From positions 1-21,043 of the IMG/VR virus record IMGVR_UViG_3300025168_000826: DNA of 21,043 nucleotides; one strand, written 5' to 3'. The DNA is from a virus. Position numbers and translations under genes: made by a program. Of the stretch, positions 5,616-13,904 are shown piece by piece. The number at the start of each line of letters is the position of its first letter. Position 1 is the first letter of the stretch. The notes beneath the pieces were generated by a model that was given only the letters and a program-made list of their open reading frames with translations, was not told the DNA's origin and did not search any database.

Positions 5616-6629
5616 TTAAAGTTTTTTCATTGTTATTTGTGTCCCATTTAATAAAGTGATTGCATTCATTGATCCATTTGAAGATGCTTCTTTCCAGAAC
5701 ATTAATCTGAAATAAGTTATTTTTGCAGCCGCTCCAATAGTTACAAAAGATGAATTGGAAGTGCTACCTTTTCTTATTGCTCCAGCTCCCCTATTATAAA
5801 TCCATGAAGTTGATGGGCTTAAAATTGACCAGGTTATTGTTGCTCCTGTTATTTCTCCAGTTTGTAAGTGAACACCACATAAAATTCTATTATTTACAAT
5901 ATTTGTATTTATTGCAACTGCCCAATTCAATTCAAATTGTCCTGTCCCTGAAGCGTCATCTAAATAAAAAGAATATTCAGTATCAGAAACTCCAGAAACT
6001 CCAGCAGAGCCGTTTAAAACCATTGTATTACCAACTGAAGAGTTTAATTCAGTATCAAATGGAATTACAACTGCATTAACTTCCCCATCTGTTGATGAAG
6101 TTGTTGTTGTTGTTGTGCATTTTGCCATTGAGTAATTTGATCCCCCTCCAGAACTTGCATCAACATAAGCTTTAACAGATTCAGCAGTTGGAACATTGTT
6201 TGCAGTTGCTCCTGTCATTGTATCACTATCTAACCATCCAGTTATTTCAACCCCTCCCTTTGAAATTCCATCTGCATCAATATCAAATCCTGCAACTTGT
6301 CCTTCTGTTTTTCTTTGGTATTGTAAAAATAAATTTTCTTTGTCTATTGTAATTTTTGCTCCTTTATTTATTGATTCTGAAAGTGTAGTTGTAACTATAA
6401 AAAATTCAACAGCTGATTCTGCAGCATCTGCATATATTTCAAAACTTAATCCATCAATTAAAATTTTCGTTCCTGCTTTTATTGCAAATGCTAATGGTCT
6501 GCATCCAACAGAACTTGAATCACTTAATTCCACCCCCTCATCATAAGTTCTATCCAATTGAGTTAAATAAAAACTATTAATTTGTTCCTCATAATTTGGA
6601 GGCGTTGTATTTATGTTTGTAGTAATCAT
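5616..6629 (-). CDS. Tail fiber / receptor-binding structural protein
   Basis: The 337-residue protein starts with a polar region (TTPPNYEEQINSFYLTQLDR) and beta-rich sequence. A linker of the form LDSDTMTGATANNVPTAESV-KAYVD at about 130-153 follows; this pattern recurs in phage tail fibers before the distal domain. After a glycine/serine hinge (SSGGGSN) and a threonine run (TTTTTT) comes a C-terminal beta-rich domain of about 180 residues with low charge, likely the receptor-binding or trimerising head. It is the last tail gene before lysis, a usual place for the host-recognition protein. The distal domain family is not recognised. Confidence 0.7.
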   Translation of the reverse strand: MITTNINTTPPNYEEQINSFYLTQLDRTYDEGVELSDSSSVGCRPLAFAIKAGTKILIDGLSFEIYADAAESAVEFFIVTTTLSESINKGAKITIDKENLFLQYQRKTEGQVAGFDIDADGISKGGVEITGWLDSDTMTGATANNVPTAESVKAYVDASSGGGSNYSMAKCTTTTTTSSTDGEVNAVVIPFDTELNSSVGNTMVLNGSAGVSGVSDTEYSFYLDDASGTGQFELNWAVAINTNIVNNRILCGVHLQTGEITGATITWSILSPSTSWIYNRGAGAIRKGSTSNSSFVTIGAAAKITYFRLMFWKEASSNGSMNAITLLNGTQITMKKL

Positions 6630-6639
6630 TTTTTAATTA

Positions 6640-9039
6640 TTAATTATCCCTAAATGGAAAATCTGTCCCATCCCATGTATTTTCTCCAGTTGATACTGTT
6701 GAAGGAACTTCATATTTTACCTCTACCCACTCCCCTCCAAATTCATCTGTTGTTAAGTCAAAATTAGACCTCATCATCATATATTCCTTATTATCTGCAT
6801 CAATTAACTTTGTGTTTGGATTAACAAATTTTACTCGTGTAGAACTTGGCCAAAATTTATCTGTTTCAGATAGAGCTGTTGTTCCATTAAATGTTATAAT
6901 GGATTTACTTTGATTATTCATAATTTCCTCCCCAACTAAGTTTTGTAATTTTTTGTTATAAGTTAAAGTGCTCCAGTCATATTCTGAAGTTCCCGCATTC
7001 CATACATAAATTCCTTTTGCCCATTTTCCAGCAGAATTAACAAAAACCCAATTTGAACCATTAAAAACTTGTATTGTTGCAGAAGAATTTGCACCAGATC
7101 CATCTCCAAATCTCAATGTTCCAACTTCATAAGTGAAAGTATCATTTCCTGATTGGTCCATTTGTATTTGCTCCCCAGAAACTCCAAAACTACCTGCATT
7201 TGTTTTCACTGGAACAAACAAAGATTCAAATTCATTGTTGTTGTTAATTGTATCTATGTAATCAATTTCATAATATGTTGGAACTTGAGCTTTAACAATT
7301 GGAGAAACTCCAGATCCTGTTGTTCCAGAACTTAATGAGTTTGTTTGAATTATTCTACCATGAGAGTAATTTGAATTTCCCTGAACTGTTGCATTCATTG
7401 GATAAGTTGCATTGTTGTCATATTCAGTAAAAGTAAAAAATTGAAAATCCCAATCTCCTATAAAAACAGATTCTGATGGAAATAAATTATCTGAAGCGTC
7501 TGTTATACTATCAGTTGAACTATCAAAAATTGTTTGTGTAGAATTTACGCTATTTGCAGGAATTATTAAATGTTGTCTAATATATTCCTGATTATTAGTT
7601 AAAGGGAACTGATTATTTCTCCATCTAATTTCAGCAAAATTACCGCTTGTATATTTATAAGCTGTATAATTATCAGCATCTCCCCATGCTGAATTAGTCG
7701 GTTTTGCTCTTATTGTCCAAAGTGCCTCAAATTTTAAATCTGTATTTGATGTGTTTGTAAAGTCGCAAAAAATTCTGCAAATGAATCCAGATAATTGATC
7801 TGCATCCGTTAAAGTCATTATATTATATGTTTGACCTGTTTGAGAAAATTGTGTTATTGCATGAGATGCGTTATCTGTTGGCCATGTAGTGTCTAATCCT
7901 ATAACTGTATTATGAGTTAAAAATAATGGATAACCATTAAAAATATTTCCCCCAGCCAACTCAGCATAAACAGTATTTGTTCTTTTTATTGCGGGAATCC
8001 CTTGATATATTGATCCCGCTATTTTTTGTAATCCTGCAGAAGATGTTGCTGATTCTATTTTTTGATAATAAGCTGCATAATTAGTTTCTCCCAAAAAATT
8101 CTGTTCCGATCTACTGCTTCCATTAAAAAAGAATTCTCTTGTTGGTATATTAATTGGATTATTATAAGGAGAAACATCTTGTTCATCCGTTATAAATTCT
8201 GAAATTTGAACAAAATAAAAAACTCCCCTCCAATAATAGAATCTACAATTAAAATTTTTGCAAATCATTTTTATAACGTCGTAAGTGCTCGGAGGTTTGT
8301 ATTTATTAGTTGAATCTGTTGTGTAAAGATTCTTTAAATTAATTCTCATTTGTGTAAACGGACAGTATTCCAACTGAGGTCCAACATTCATGTCTTCATT
8401 CCACCAATTAATAGATGTTTGAATTGTGTAATCTAGTAAAGTTCCAGTTATTGAATCTGATGCTAAAAGCATTCCTATATTATCCAATAATAAATTTATC
8501 CAAGTTGTAGAGCTTCCCAATAATCTTTTATGACCAGCGTTAGCATAGGTATCTGTAAAAGAATAAGGAAAAGTTGGAACAGCTCCTGTTATTGAATTTG
8601 TTTCTCTTAAAAAAGGAACTTCTTTTAGTGTTGCTATTCCATCAATTGCAACCAGTGAGGTAACATAAGGAAATGAAACATCTTCTTTTGATTCTAAATC
8701 TAAAATGAAATATCCAGTCCATAACAAATCCCCAGCAGCAGTTTTCAAAACTACCCAAACATCCTTTTCTTGCAAGTTGTTTCTCATATTTTGCAAAAAT
8801 AATTCTTGATCTAAATTTTCAACCATTACATCCATTGTTAATTTAGAAGCTAATATTGGAGAATTTTTGTCTTGAACTTTTTCTGATTCCCAATTTAGAT
8901 TCATCCCGTTAGAGCTTAAAGTCCAAACTTTAGCAGCTCCTGTTCCAGTCCACCAAATTGAAGCTATGTATTCACTACCATTTAAAGATTTAAAAGTAGT
9001 TGTTGCATATTTTGAAAGTCCATAAGGAGTTCTTGCCAT
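6640..9039 (-). CDS. Tail-tip / baseplate hub-like structural protein
   Basis: This 799-residue protein directly follows the tape measure gene, the usual place of distal tail and tail-associated (Dit/Tal) proteins. The N-terminal 150 residues are beta-rich: KLTMDVMVENLDQELFLQ, then DLLWTGYFILDLE and a SLVAIDGIATLKEVPF segment. This resembles the hub part of tail-tip proteins. A second region (about 255-285) has YDVIKMICKNFNCRFYYWRG, also common in hub proteins. The rest is beta-rich and low in charge, suggesting carbohydrate-binding or adhesion domains. No peptidase or lysozyme motif was seen. It probably forms the tail tip and carries the fiber. Confidence 0.7.
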   Translation of the reverse strand: MARTPYGLSKYATTTFKSLNGSEYIASIWWTGTGAAKVWTLSSNGMNLNWESEKVQDKNSPILASKLTMDVMVENLDQELFLQNMRNNLQEKDVWVVLKTAAGDLLWTGYFILDLESKEDVSFPYVTSLVAIDGIATLKEVPFLRETNSITGAVPTFPYSFTDTYANAGHKRLLGSSTTWINLLLDNIGMLLASDSITGTLLDYTIQTSINWWNEDMNVGPQLEYCPFTQMRINLKNLYTTDSTNKYKPPSTYDVIKMICKNFNCRFYYWRGVFYFVQISEFITDEQDVSPYNNPINIPTREFFFNGSSRSEQNFLGETNYAAYYQKIESATSSAGLQKIAGSIYQGIPAIKRTNTVYAELAGGNIFNGYPLFLTHNTVIGLDTTWPTDNASHAITQFSQTGQTYNIMTLTDADQLSGFICRIFCDFTNTSNTDLKFEALWTIRAKPTNSAWGDADNYTAYKYTSGNFAEIRWRNNQFPLTNNQEYIRQHLIIPANSVNSTQTIFDSSTDSITDASDNLFPSESVFIGDWDFQFFTFTEYDNNATYPMNATVQGNSNYSHGRIIQTNSLSSGTTGSGVSPIVKAQVPTYYEIDYIDTINNNNEFESLFVPVKTNAGSFGVSGEQIQMDQSGNDTFTYEVGTLRFGDGSGANSSATIQVFNGSNWVFVNSAGKWAKGIYVWNAGTSEYDWSTLTYNKKLQNLVGEEIMNNQSKSIITFNGTTALSETDKFWPSSTRVKFVNPNTKLIDADNKEYMMMRSNFDLTTDEFGGEWVEVKYEVPSTVSTGENTWDGTDFPFRDN

Positions 9040-9041
9040 AA

Positions 9042-11183
9042 TTATGTTGTTCTTAACCTGTTATTTGATGCGTTTTGATTACTTAAAAATATATCTGATC
9101 CAATTAATTTTCCTGTTACTGTTATATTAGAATTATTTCCTCCTCCCATCATTGATTTTAATTTGTCCAATGGTGCAACAACTTCAGGATTCCCAGCATT
9201 CGTTCCAACTCCCTCTCCAATAAGAGCTGTTGTTGGTCCTGTAACTAATCCACCCTCAGCAAAAGCAGGAACTCCAATTAATGATGATAAATTTGTTTTT
9301 AATGATGAAATACTAAAAGCAGCAGCTCCTCCTCCCATCATCATATTTATTAGACTCATAACAGCCAATTGAATTAATAAACTTGTTATTGCTTTTTTTA
9401 TGTTTTTAATAAATACATCAAAGAAATTTTCCTGAGAATTTAAAGCAGAATCCAAAGAACTAGTTAAAACATCTCCAAACATTCCCATCCCAGCATTAAG
9501 AAGCTTTTGATTATCTGTTAATTCAGTTTGCCAAAATACTATTCCTGCAAACTGATCTTCTGCATTACTTATTGAGTGTGCATAAGTGTCCCAAACTAAA
9601 GCAGTATCATCAATGGAACTTTGAAAATCTTCAAAACTTTTTGTTGTTTTTTCAATTTCTTTTGTTATTTTGGTTGTTGTTATTTTTTTTGTTGGAATTT
9701 TTAAATCTATTTCTTCAGCAATTTCAGTTTTTACTACTTTATCTGTTGAAGATTCAAGTTTTTTATTTGCGTTTATTAAATCCATCACAGCTGTTATTTG
9801 ATTTTGTATATCAGCTGTAAATAAATTATACATCTTTGATCCTTTTTTAACGCCCGAAAGTTCAAATTCAAGTAATTGAGAATTTAACTCCTTAAGCTTA
9901 GTCATTGATGCTTCTGCTATAGCTTGTTGTAAAATAGAATCTGTGTAATTTTTAGTTGCAGTATCTAAAGCCTTAACATCTAAAGTTGCAGCGTTTAATT
10001 TACCATAATACTCAGGAGCTATTGTATTTAAACTGTTAAGAGCTGTTTCCTTATCTTCTAATGTTGCATTCTCATCTTTTAACGCTGTAGTCAATAAATC
10101 AACTTCAACTTTCTGCCCAATAATTGCTTTTGAAGCCATGTCATTTATATCATTAACAGCTTTTTGAGCTTCACTAACTCCAAATAATCCATCAGCCCAA
10201 TCAGTTAAAGCAACAACAACAACTCCAATTCCTACAGCTAAAGCAATATATGGATTTGCAAGTAAGAATGATCCTACAGTTTTAAGAATTCCAATTAAAG
10301 ATGAAAATGCAATAAATAATTTTCCAATAATAAAAAGAACTGGTCCGATTGCAGCTAAAATTAACCCCCATTTTACAATATTATCTTTTTGAGATTCTGA
10401 AAGACCATCAAATTTCTCAGCTAATCCAACAATCCAATCTGTAAATTGTTTCACAAATGGAATTAACCTCTCTCCAATTTGCTCTGAAAGGTCTGACAAT
10501 TGATTAGTTAATTGAGTAATAGGCCCCATTCCAGCAAGAGCGGCAGCTTCAGCACTTCCACCATATTGTTTCTCTAGTTCTGCTAATATTAAAGTTTGCG
10601 CTCCAGCTAAATCATTTGTTGCAACCATAGCTTTAACAGTTGCTTTTTGTTCTTCTGAAAATTGGATTCCCGCTCTACTTAATGCAGAAAGATTAGCAAC
10701 CGGATCATTTAATGCCTTACCAAGCATAATTGAAGCACCTTTTAAATCTCCATCAAGTCTTGTTGCTAAGTCTAAAGCTACCTCTTGAGTCTTTTTAAAT
10801 TGTTCCCCTGTTATGTTTGTAAATGTTAAAAGTTGAGCAGTAGCTCCCTTTAGTATCTCTTCATCTCCAAAAAGTGTTGTTTTTTGCAAATCAGCCGCCA
10901 TTTTTTGAAGTTTTTCAGAAGTAAAACCAACAGTGTTTCCAGTAGATTTTAATCCAGCTTCAACTTGTGCAATTGCTTTTTCTTGTTCATCAAAAGCTTT
11001 TATTGAAGCAACACCTAAACCAACAATAGGAAGAGTTAAACTTGTTGTTAAATTTTTACCAGTTTTTTCAACTGACTTTCCGAACTTTTTAAGTTTCTTT
11101 TGAGCCTTATTCATGGCTTTTTCAAACCCACCTAAATCAGCACCAAATTTGAAATTTAAAAAACCAATTGCTTTACTTGCCAT
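9042..11183 (-). CDS. Tail tape measure protein
   Basis: The 713-residue protein has the PhageMin_Tail/TP901 core near its N-terminus (about 60-230), including SIKAFDEQEKAIAQVEAGL, KGATAQLLTFTNITGEQF and ALNDPVANLSALSRAGIQF. After it lies a long hydrophobic region (about 265-330) with several membrane-like segments, then long coiled-coil helices, then a glycine/alanine-rich hydrophobic region (about 610-660). It ends with a GPTTALIGEGVG...PEVVAPLDKL block typical of tape measure C-termini. It sets tail length and is ejected during DNA entry. By the usual relation of about 0.15 nm per residue, the tail would be about 105 nm. The start overlaps the end of the chaperone reading frame. Confidence 0.93.
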   Translation of the reverse strand: MASKAIGFLNFKFGADLGGFEKAMNKAQKKLKKFGKSVEKTGKNLTTSLTLPIVGLGVASIKAFDEQEKAIAQVEAGLKSTGNTVGFTSEKLQKMAADLQKTTLFGDEEILKGATAQLLTFTNITGEQFKKTQEVALDLATRLDGDLKGASIMLGKALNDPVANLSALSRAGIQFSEEQKATVKAMVATNDLAGAQTLILAELEKQYGGSAEAAALAGMGPITQLTNQLSDLSEQIGERLIPFVKQFTDWIVGLAEKFDGLSESQKDNIVKWGLILAAIGPVLFIIGKLFIAFSSLIGILKTVGSFLLANPYIALAVGIGVVVVALTDWADGLFGVSEAQKAVNDINDMASKAIIGQKVEVDLLTTALKDENATLEDKETALNSLNTIAPEYYGKLNAATLDVKALDTATKNYTDSILQQAIAEASMTKLKELNSQLLEFELSGVKKGSKMYNLFTADIQNQITAVMDLINANKKLESSTDKVVKTEIAEEIDLKIPTKKITTTKITKEIEKTTKSFEDFQSSIDDTALVWDTYAHSISNAEDQFAGIVFWQTELTDNQKLLNAGMGMFGDVLTSSLDSALNSQENFFDVFIKNIKKAITSLLIQLAVMSLINMMMGGGAAAFSISSLKTNLSSLIGVPAFAEGGLVTGPTTALIGEGVGTNAGNPEVVAPLDKLKSMMGGGNNSNITVTGKLIGSDIFLSNQNASNNRLRTT

Positions 11184-11520
11184 TTTTTACTTTATTTTTA
11201 TATAGTTCTGCTTTCATTTTTAATTCTTCAAAATCTATTTTATTATCAGTTTCCCATTCAAACTTAATTAAGTCCTTTGGCTTGATGCTTTTGTTTTTTG
11301 GAAGTTGTATGTTCAACAGTAAACAAGTGCTCCATCTAGTCCTCTCCCAATCACTTCTTTGCCTCATATTCTCCAACTCATGAAACCCCTCAACTTTATT
11401 CCAAAACTCCCTTGGCAACATATCATAAAAATCATCCACCTTCATTCCCAACTGCCCAAATGCTATTCTCTCAAGTTTTGGCCAAGTTAGCTCTTCTTCT
11501 TTGCTCTCTTGGCCTTTATC
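11173..11520 (-). CDS. Tail assembly chaperone T-extension, reached by -1 frameshift (GT fusion)
   Basis: This frame is open, without stops, from the slippery site in the preceding gene to the TAA at 11173-11175. It lies exactly in the -1 frame of that gene. After Lys104 of the upstream protein the fused chain continues DKGQESKEEELTWPKLERIA, then FGQLGMKVDDFYDMLPREFW, a pattern common in chaperone T-type proteins (short helix, 'LG', then PREFW). The fusion would total 219 residues (104 + 115). A separate start at the ATG at 11451 would give only 92 residues and lose the conserved-looking upstream part. In siphophages the GT fusion recruits the tape measure and tail tube, and the tape measure gene follows here. 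Confidence 0.75.
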   Translation of the reverse strand, partial: DKGQESKEEELTWPKLERIAFGQLGMKVDDFYDMLPREFWNKVEGFHELENMRQRSDWERTRWSTCLLLNIQLPKNKSIKPKDLIKFEWETDNKIDFEELKMKAELYKNKVKNGK

Positions 11521-11540
11521 TTTTTTTCATCAGTTCCTCC
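11480..11540 (-). promoter_or_regulatory. Programmed -1 ribosomal frameshift signal
   Basis: Reading the minus strand: GGAGG at 11540-11536, nine bases, then the slippery heptamer A AAA AAG at 11526-11520 in the correct zero-frame phase (GAA AAA AAG). Five bases later a perfect 7-bp stem pairs GGCCAAG (11514-11508) with CTTGGCC (11486-11480) around a 21-base loop that holds the zero-frame stop. This is the same arrangement as the E. coli dnaX signal: internal Shine-Dalgarno, A AAA AAG, short spacer, stem-loop. It directs a fraction of ribosomes into the T frame. Confidence 0.8.
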
Positions 11541-11831
11541 CATTGCTCTTCCTAATATCTCAAAAGCTTTTTCCATACAATCCATGTTTCCGTCAAACAT
11601 ATCTGTTATGTCATCTAATGAGTAATGAAATGGTTTTTTTGCCGACCTGTAACCATCTTCAATTCCACAATAGATTAAACTAAAAGCATCATTAAAAGTT
11701 AATTCTCCTGAGCCTAATTTGTTTAAGTCTTTCATTGTTGATCCGGTCATTAAACTATACTTTCGCAAAGCGTTAAAACCAAATCTAACTTCCATTTTGT
11801 GTTCTCCAATCTCTAATATTTCGTATTTCAT
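11487..11831 (-). CDS. Tail assembly chaperone, G-type (zero-frame product)
   Basis: The 114-residue protein lies between the major tail protein and the tape measure genes, where siphophages encode their tail assembly chaperones. It contains FGFNALRKYSLMTGSTMKDL and a helical middle (LTFNDAFSLIYCGIEDGYRS) followed by SLDDITDMFD. This layout is common in chaperone G proteins of Gram-positive and Bacteroidota phages. The C-terminus is strongly basic (KKIKAKRAKKKS), and the bases encoding Lys103-Lys104 form the frameshift site. The short form is normally made in excess and coats the tape measure before tail polymerisation. A terminator-like hairpin lies just upstream, so expression is probably lower than for the major tail protein. 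Confidence 0.78.
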   Translation of the reverse strand: MKYEILEIGEHKMEVRFGFNALRKYSLMTGSTMKDLNKLGSGELTFNDAFSLIYCGIEDGYRSAKKPFHYSLDDITDMFDGNMDCMEKAFEILGRAMGGTDEKKIKAKRAKKKS

Positions 11832-11858
11832 TTCTAAGTGTTTTATCTTTTCTGAATT

Positions 11859-11904
11859 AAAAGAAACCTACCCACGCACTCAGAAAAGAAAACGCATGGG
11901 CAGG
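11859..11904 (-). terminator. Terminator-like hairpin after the major tail protein gene
   Basis: On the minus strand CCTGCCCATGCG (11904-11893) pairs with TGCGTGGGTAGG (11878-11867) over 12 positions, nine Watson-Crick and three G-U. The loop is 14 bases and a T-rich run (TTTCTTTT) follows. It lies between the major tail protein stop and the chaperone start. The tail is interrupted by a C, so it may be a partial terminator that reduces read-through and gives far more major tail protein than chaperone. Confidence 0.65.
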
Positions 11905-11922
11905 ATCTAAAATTTTTCCTTA

Positions 11923-12363
11923 TTAAGGAGTTATTGTTTGAACTAAAGGCCCAGATCCTTGAAAAGAAACTGAGAAAGTTGAAGTGTCCTCTAGTGGTGC
12001 TGTCAAACTGCATGAAGTTAGCCAAGCATCTCCAACATATTTCGTATCATTAGAAGCTCCTCCATTTGCTCCAAAAGTCAATTCAAAACTAGTTCTAGTT
12101 GTAAGGTATGCAGTGAAAATATCACTTAAAGTTTTGTTTGTAATTGCACTTCCTGCAGGATCTACCCACGCATAAAGAGCATCGCAAGAAACATCCCAGT
12201 TTCTTAATCCCTCCATATTATCTTCCCAACCTCCAGATTCTTTTGAAGTAGTTGATCTTGTTGAATGGTTTGCGTTTAAAGTTGCATTTGTGGAGTAAGC
12301 TACCAACACACCCGCCACATAAACACCTAATTCCGTTCCATTTAATTGTCCCTCGTTTGCCAT
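11923..12363 (-). CDS. Major tail (tube) protein, TP901-1 type
   Basis: The 146-residue protein starts MANEGQLNGTELGVYVAGVL and continues with VAYSTNATLNANHSTRSTTS and ESGGWEDNMEGLRNW. This is the usual opening of the TP901-1-type major tail protein: a beta strand with 'STN', then an 'R.T.SK..GGW' loop that stacks tube rings. The C-terminal half is an all-beta sandwich with LTFGANGG and FSVSFQGSG. It polymerises into the tail tube around the tape measure. A terminator-like hairpin follows directly, as expected for a gene needing high expression. Its length is close to the family norm. Confidence 0.88.
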   Translation of the reverse strand: MANEGQLNGTELGVYVAGVLVAYSTNATLNANHSTRSTTSKESGGWEDNMEGLRNWDVSCDALYAWVDPAGSAITNKTLSDIFTAYLTTRTSFELTFGANGGASNDTKYVGDAWLTSCSLTAPLEDTSTFSVSFQGSGPLVQTITP

Positions 12364-12390
12364 AATTTTATTTTTTTTATTTTTTTATAA

Positions 12391-12570
12391 TTATAATTTT
12401 TGCTCCTTATCTGAAGCTTTCTTTGTTTTCTTTTCTTTTATTTTTTCTTTTTTATCATAGTCATTTTCCTGTAACCATGCATAAAATTTTTCAGTTACAT
12501 CCATAACTTGACCAGCAACCAAAGTTTTATCTTCATTTACTTTGTAGCTTCTTTTTAATTTGAATTTCAT
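12391..12570 (-). CDS. 59-residue lysine-rich phage protein of unknown function
   Basis: I translated this from the minus strand, from ATG at 12570 to TAA at 12391-12393. The first 40 residues (MKFKLKRSYKVNEDKTLVAG then QVMDVTEKFYAWLQENDYD) resemble a small SH3-like module seen in short phage head or tail proteins, with a 'TL.AG..V.VTE..A.WL.E..Y' pattern. The last 20 residues are a highly charged lysine/glutamate tail. The gene lies between a small unknown gene and the major tail protein gene, six bases after the upstream stop. It is probably structural or an assembly factor. Confidence 0.65.
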   Translation of the reverse strand: MKFKLKRSYKVNEDKTLVAGQVMDVTEKFYAWLQENDYDKKEKIKEKKTKKASDKEQKL

Positions 12571-12576
12571 TTTTTT

Positions 12577-12810
12577 TTATTCATTTAAGTTAATCCATCC
12601 ATTTTCTGGATTGTTGATTGTTTCAATTATTTCATTATGAGAATAAATCTTTTCCCCATCTAAAAAAGAAGGAATTTCTCCAATGAATTTTATTATCGTT
12701 TGACTTCCATCCAAACTATATCTTAAAGTTGAAGCAGATGTTTCAATAACTAATTTAAAATCTACCGCCTCAATCATTTCTTTATTTATTATAACATACT
12801 TTTTTTCCAT
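12577..12810 (-). CDS. Hypothetical protein between tail completion and major tail genes
   Basis: I choose the ATG at 12810, four bases after the upstream stop, giving 77 residues starting MEKKYVIINKEMI. A start at 12828 would overlap the LamG-fusion gene and add six residues without visible reason. The protein is mixed alpha/beta and acidic, with a SLDGSQTIIKFIGEIPSFL centre and a GWINLNE end. No family is recognised. Similar small unassigned genes are frequent around the head-tail junction of Bacteroidota phages. A role in virion assembly is positional inference only. Confidence 0.6.
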   Translation of the reverse strand: MEKKYVIINKEMIEAVDFKLVIETSASTLRYSLDGSQTIIKFIGEIPSFLDGEKIYSHNEIIETINNPENGWINLNE

Positions 12811-12814
12811 ATTT

Positions 12815-13903
12815 TTATTCTGGAACATCAGCTTGAAAATCTGTTGATGTCATATTAATCATTGTTCCGTTATTGTTTCCAGTTTCATCAACAATTGTTG
12901 GATAAGTTGCTATTGGATTTCCTACTATTCCACCATCTCCCATTTTCCAATAACCCTTCATATTGTCTAAAGGTTGAGGATTAAATGGCAATCCATCATT
13001 GTATAAATTTGATATTTCTGTTCCAGATAATTCTTTATTAAACAAAGTTACTTCATCAATATTTCCTTTCCAAAAAGCACTTCCAACGCTATTACTTCCA
13101 ATTGAAGCAGTTGTAAAACTTCCTGTAATTGCTGTTAAACCAGTTTCAGTTCCGACTTCTGTTCCATCCAAATATAGTTTTAAATTGTCTGTTACAGAAT
13201 CCCAAGTTCCAGCTAAATGATGCCAATTTCCATCGTTCTCAATTGTTGTTGAATAATTTGTTGTAGTGTTATTTCCTCCTCCTTTGTATTGAACTCTCAA
13301 TTCATTAGTAGAAGCAACATAAATTAAAGCAATATTACTATTTGAATCTACTCTAACTTGAAAAACATTCCCAGAGGTTGTTATAGTATCTAATTTTACC
13401 CAAGCTGAAATTGATCCTTTTGTTTTAACTGAACTCATTCCAGAAACACCCAAAGAAACATAATCATCAACACCATCAAAATTAGTTGAATAAATATTAT
13501 TAAATGAATTTATTATTCTAATATTAAAATTTAAAGATTTCCTATAAATTCCATCCGATCCACTCATGTCATCAAAAACATCATCATAACCATCAAAATC
13601 AATTGCCTGGATGTTTACAGCGTTATAAACTCCATTAACTCGATCCAAAGCTGTTCTTATATAGTTTGCAAGTTTTGAAGCTTCTGAGTATGTCTTACAA
13701 TAAGCAGAAACCATTATTGATGCATTATCTAATAAAGCAACAGAATCCTTTTGGCCTTCTGGAGTGTCAGAACTTACATCATAAACAATAAAAGGAAAAG
13801 GAGATGTTTGCTTCATTACATTAGGAGCAATCCTTGTGCCTACCATTGACTCAACAGCTATGTTGTCATGTAATATCTTATATATTGCTTTTCCTATATC
13901 CAT
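12815..13903 (-). CDS. Tail completion protein (DUF3168/gp17-like) fused to a LamG/concanavalin A-like lectin domain
   Basis: The 362-residue protein has two parts. Residues 1-132 look like a DUF3168-type tail completion/terminator protein: MDIGKAIYKILHDN, then SPFPFIVYDVSSDTPEG, then AYCKTYSEASKLANYIRTAL and the ISF-like NFNIRI end. Terminator proteins of this type normally stop near here. From about 138 on lies a LamG-type jelly roll: NFDGVDDYVSLG, GSISAWVKLD, DGNWHHLAGTWD, LKLYLDGTEVG and GNIDEVTLFNKELSGTEI, followed by MKGYWKMGDG and TGNNNGTMI. Both parts are in one uninterrupted frame. The first should close the tail tube at the head, and the second would expose a sugar-binding domain at the virion neck. 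The gene sits directly after the HK97 gp10-like gene, which supports the first assignment. Confidence 0.82.
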   Translation of the reverse strand: MDIGKAIYKILHDNIAVESMVGTRIAPNVMKQTSPFPFIVYDVSSDTPEGQKDSVALLDNASIMVSAYCKTYSEASKLANYIRTALDRVNGVYNAVNIQAIDFDGYDDVFDDMSGSDGIYRKSLNFNIRIINSFNNIYSTNFDGVDDYVSLGVSGMSSVKTKGSISAWVKLDTITTSGNVFQVRVDSNSNIALIYVASTNELRVQYKGGGNNTTTNYSTTIENDGNWHHLAGTWDSVTDNLKLYLDGTEVGTETGLTAITGSFTTASIGSNSVGSAFWKGNIDEVTLFNKELSGTEISNLYNDGLPFNPQPLDNMKGYWKMGDGGIVGNPIATYPTIVDETGNNNGTMINMTSTDFQADVPE

Positions 13904-13904
13904 T

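Noticed and set aside
6100-6116. Trinucleotide GTT/AAC run in the fiber gene
   Set aside because: It encodes a short threonine run in a normal hinge region and shows no sign of a phase-variation or diversity-generating repeat; no reverse transcriptase or template repeat is visible.
6196-6546. Plus-strand frame of 116 codons opposite the fiber gene
   Set aside because: It has no recognisable domain and covers part of a convincing minus-strand structural gene.
11843-12025. Minus-strand frame of 60 codons across the end of the major tail gene
   Set aside because: It runs through the terminator-like hairpin and overlaps the tail protein in another frame, with a low-complexity, Phe/Ser-rich translation.
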